In this document: positions 61,813 to 64,000 of the stretch, piece by piece
Layout: every line of letters starts with the position of its first letter
Numbering within the stretch: the stretch's first letter is position 1
NCBI RefSeq assembly: GCF_015624425.1
Contig: NZ_CP049919.1
Span: 930,001-994,000 of the forward strand
Source of the DNA: Roseateles sp. DAIF2
GTDB taxonomy: Bacteria > Pseudomonadota > Gammaproteobacteria > Burkholderiales > Burkholderiaceae_C
Reading direction: 5' to 3'
DNA: 64,000 nucleotides
Notes under the pieces: generated by a model
What the model was told of the DNA's origin: nothing
What the model saw: the letters and a program-made list of their open reading frames with translations, nothing else
The model's database searches: none
Position numbers and translations under genes: made by a program

Positions 61813-62982
61813 TCAGGGCTGGGTGAAGCGGTCGCCCGCCGAGACCGGGTCCTGGACCGAGATGATCAGCGCATAGGACACGCGCTCGTAGGTCTGGAAC
61901 ACGAACAGCACGCCATGGCGCTCGTCCGGCAGCTTGATCTCCTCGCGCTTCTCGCCGGTGCGGTCGACGACGCGGCGGCCGTCGCGCCACAGCGCCAGCA
62001 CATGGCCGCGCTCCAGGCCGTCGCGGTTGCCGCGGTTCAGGGCCACGATCTGGTTCTGGCCGGCGGTCAGCGCGTCGCCATAGATCGAGACGATCTGGCC
62101 GGCGATCGGGTTGGCCGGCGCATGCGGCACATAGCGCGAGAAATTGCGCGGCGGCACCGGCGAGAGGCGGTCGCCGACGCCGATTTCCTGCTTGTTCGAC
62201 AGGATGCGCAGGGTCGCGGGCACGATCTCGGCCTTGCCGTCGCCATTGCTGCGGCTCTCGGCCGGGCGGGTCAGCTCGGCGGTGCCGAGGTAGGGCGCCT
62301 CGTAGCCGAGGATCTCCCGCGTGGTCGGGTCGCGCAGCGGCCGGCTGGTGCGGAACACGCGGTAGTCCGGGCCCTGGTTCAGCTCGCCGCGGGCATAGGC
62401 GATGTCGCTCTTGGCCAGCATCACCCGGCCTTCCTGGGCGGCGACGATGCGTGGCGCGCGCGACAGCTCGTCGGTGTCGAACACGATGGCTTCGCTCAGG
62501 AAGGGCTCGATCAGGTGCTGCGGGATCGCGGTGATCGCATTGCCGTCCTGCACCGAGGAGCGGATCTGCGGCGACAGCCGGATCGTGCCGTCGGGGCCGG
62601 CGCTGCCGAGCGACTGGGCCAGCTGCAGGCTGGCACGGCCGTCCTTCTTGACCAGCAGCAGCACCTGGCCCGGGTAGATCAGGTGCGGGTTGCTGATCTG
62701 GCTGCGGTTCATGCCCCACAGCTCCGGCCAGCGCCAGGGGCTGGTCAGGAACAGCTTGGAGATGTCCCACAGCGTGTCGCCGGGCTTGACGGTATGGGAG
62801 TCGGGCGCGTTGGGCGACAGCTCGGACAGCGGCACGCCGGCCTGGGCCACCTGTTCGGCGGTCTGGCGCTGGCCGGGGGTGACGGGGTAGTTGACCGCCA
62901 GGGCCGGCGCGCTCAGCAGGGCCGCGGCCAGCGGCAGCAGGGGCAGGATCTTCTTCTGGAAAAGGGGCTGCCTCTGGGTCAT
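61813..62982 (-). CDS. Exported LysM peptidoglycan-binding protein
   Basis: A 389-residue protein with an N-terminal signal peptide (LLPLAAALLSAPALA, cleaved near residue 30) and one LysM domain (about 58-110, SHTVKPGDTLWDISKLFLTSPWRWPELWGMNR). A long C-terminal region shared with the LysM proteins found upstream of dprA in many Betaproteobacteria follows. It probably binds peptidoglycan in the periplasm. ATG at 62,982 with GAGAG upstream. It is divergent from def (252 bp between the starts). Confidence 0.9.
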   Translation of the reverse strand: MTQRQPLFQKKILPLLPLAAALLSAPALAVNYPVTPGQRQTAEQVAQAGVPLSELSPNAPDSHTVKPGDTLWDISKLFLTSPWRWPELWGMNRSQISNPHLIYPGQVLLLVKKDGRASLQLAQSLGSAGPDGTIRLSPQIRSSVQDGNAITAIPQHLIEPFLSEAIVFDTDELSRAPRIVAAQEGRVMLAKSDIAYARGELNQGPDYRVFRTSRPLRDPTTREILGYEAPYLGTAELTRPAESRSNGDGKAEIVPATLRILSNKQEIGVGDRLSPVPPRNFSRYVPHAPANPIAGQIVSIYGDALTAGQNQIVALNRGNRDGLERGHVLALWRDGRRVVDRTGEKREEIKLPDERHGVLFVFQTYERVSYALIISVQDPVSAGDRFTQP

Positions 62983-63234
62983 CAAGCTCTCTCCCGCGCC
63001 TTGCGTCTCGCCGCTGGCGGGCGTGGCGCTGTCTTCATTGAAAATAGGTGATATGGCCCCAATAGAGAGGCTGAGGCCAAGATCGGCGAAAATCCGCCCT
63101 GGCTTGAGGGGATTCTGCCGCCAATCCTAGGTGGTCGCAATGAAAGCGTCCGACCCGGTGTTCCTCTTGCATGCACTTACAAGCCGGCGTTGCGCCTAGT
63201 CCACAGCGCCGGTCCAACCCCGAAGATCTAGCCC

Positions 63235-63762
63235 ATGGCGCTCCTGAATATCCTGCGTTACCCCGATGCCCGTCTGCACACCGTCGCCAAGCCGGTGGGC
63301 CAGGTCGACGAGCGCATCAAGAAACTCGTCGACGACATGCTGGAGACCATGTACGCGGCCGACGGCGTGGGCCTGGCCGCGACCCAGGTGGACGTGCACG
63401 AGCGGGTGCTGGTGATGGATACCTCCGAGGGCCGCAACGAGCCGCGCGTGCTGATCAATCCGGAGCTGGTCGAGGCCAGCACCCAGATGACCGAGGGCGA
63501 GGAAGGCTGCCTCTCGGTGCCGACGATCTACGACAAGGTGCCGCGCCATACCCAGGTCAAGGTGCGCGCGCTGGACCGCGAGGGCCAGACCTACGAGTTC
63601 GAGGCCGAGGGCCTGCTGGCCGTCTGCGTGCAGCATGAGATGGACCACCTGATGGGCAAGGTCTTCGTCGAATACCTGAGCCCGCTCAAGCGCGAGCGCA
63701 TCAAGACCAAGATGGTCAAGAAGACGCGCGAGGAAGAGCAGCATCAGGCGCGCAGGCGCTGA
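63235..63762 (+). CDS. def: Peptide deformylase
   Basis: A 175-residue metalloenzyme that removes the N-formyl group from new proteins. All three motifs are intact: GVGLAATQ (45-52), EEGCLSV with C92 as metal ligand, and QHEMDHL with H134, E135 and H138. Normal length. It is followed 4 bp later by fmt, the enzyme that adds the formyl group to initiator tRNA, the usual arrangement. Confidence 0.97.
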   Translation: MALLNILRYPDARLHTVAKPVGQVDERIKKLVDDMLETMYAADGVGLAATQVDVHERVLVMDTSEGRNEPRVLINPELVEASTQMTEGEEGCLSVPTIYDKVPRHTQVKVRALDREGQTYEFEAEGLLAVCVQHEMDHLMGKVFVEYLSPLKRERIKTKMVKKTREEEQHQARRR

Positions 63763-63766
63763 AGCG

Positions 63767-64000
63767 ATGCGCGTGGCATTTGCCGGTACGCCGGAATTCG
63801 CGCGCGAAGCGCTGGCACGCCTCGCGGCGGCCGGCTTCGAGATCCCGCTGGTGCTGACCCAGCCCGACCGCCCGGCCGGGCGCGGCATGAAGCTGCAGGC
63901 CTCCCCGGTCAAGCAGTTCGCGCTGGAGCGGGGCATCGCGGTCGCGCAGCCGCGCAGCCTGCGCCTGGACGGCAAGTACCCGGACGAGGCCGCCGCGGCG
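63767..64000 (+). CDS. fmt: Methionyl-tRNA formyltransferase (3' end outside the window)
   Basis: The first 78 residues of the enzyme that formylates Met-tRNA(fMet). [19 protein letters not shown] and the folate-binding-side motif [19 protein letters not shown] are characteristic. ATG at 63,767, 4 bp after def. The frame is open to the window edge, and about 75 percent of the gene is missing. Confidence 0.95.
   Translation, partial: MRVAFAGTPEFAREALARLAAAGFEIPLVLTQPDRPAGRGMKLQASPVKQFALERGIAVAQPRSLRLDGKYPDEAAAA

Noticed and set aside
1..64000. CRISPR array, tRNA or rRNA gene
   Set aside because: No regularly spaced repeats and no tRNA-like cloverleaf or CCA-ended tract was noticed, including at the tdk junction. 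A dedicated scan was not possible.

Overview
The window is the junction between a large horizontally acquired island (left 37.2 kb) and the core chromosome of a high-GC betaproteobacterium (right 27 kb). The core genes (yajC-secD-secF, a DUF1631 gene, smg, dprA, a LysM protein, def-fmt) and their protein sequences suggest Burkholderiales, probably close to Roseateles, Mitsuaria or Pelomonas. No 16S or other decisive marker is present, so this is inference. The backbone is very GC-rich with near-exclusive G/C third positions. The island is more variable, with low-GC stretches at about 1-3.7, 28-30 and 34-37.2 kb.

Island (1 to about 37,190). The left edge carries the end of a large tyrosine recombinase and an overlapping small gene that look like gmtZ and gmtX, two of the three marker genes of 'gamma-mobile-trio' (GMT) islands. 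Next comes a Tc toxin locus on the minus strand: a fused TcB-TcC protein with a C-terminal papain-like candidate toxin domain, followed 16 bp later by a 3568-residue TcA. A divergent neprosin-like glutamic peptidase gene may carry a nonsense codon directly after its best start codon. Then come an RNase A-like toxin with a CdiI-like immunity protein, a complete IS3-family element (inverted repeats and a 4-bp target duplication), a GIY-YIG protein, a ParS/Xre-RES toxin-antitoxin pair with a palindromic operator, and two proteins with HEPN-type R-x4-H motifs flanking a decayed HNH nuclease gene. A short type II CBASS anti-phage operon follows (CD-NTase, E2-like protein, four-helix membrane effector). 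Its promoter overlaps a perfect CIRCE element, the binding site of the heat-shock repressor HrcA. The island ends inside the 5' end of tdk, whose first residues have been replaced.

Backbone (37.2-64 kb). After tdk come an enoyl-CoA hydratase gene and a divergent branched-chain-type ABC transporter operon (livH, a livM-livG fusion, livF) sharing a palindromic TetR-type operator. A BON lipoprotein, a YCII-VOC fusion and a small SAP/Rho-N-like protein follow. Next is a tightly packed five-gene operon: TonB-dependent receptor, lipoprotein cytochrome c, Tat-exported aldonolactone-oxidase-type flavoprotein, exported DSD1/alanine-racemase-type PLP enzyme, and a quaternary-amine-type binding-protein/permease fusion. 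A divergent TetR regulator sits upstream. This looks like an uptake and periplasmic oxidation pathway whose substrate I cannot name. A 4-hydroxyproline-epimerase-type gene with its GntR regulator precedes yajC-secD-secF. The window ends with def and a truncated fmt. No tRNA, rRNA or CRISPR array was seen.
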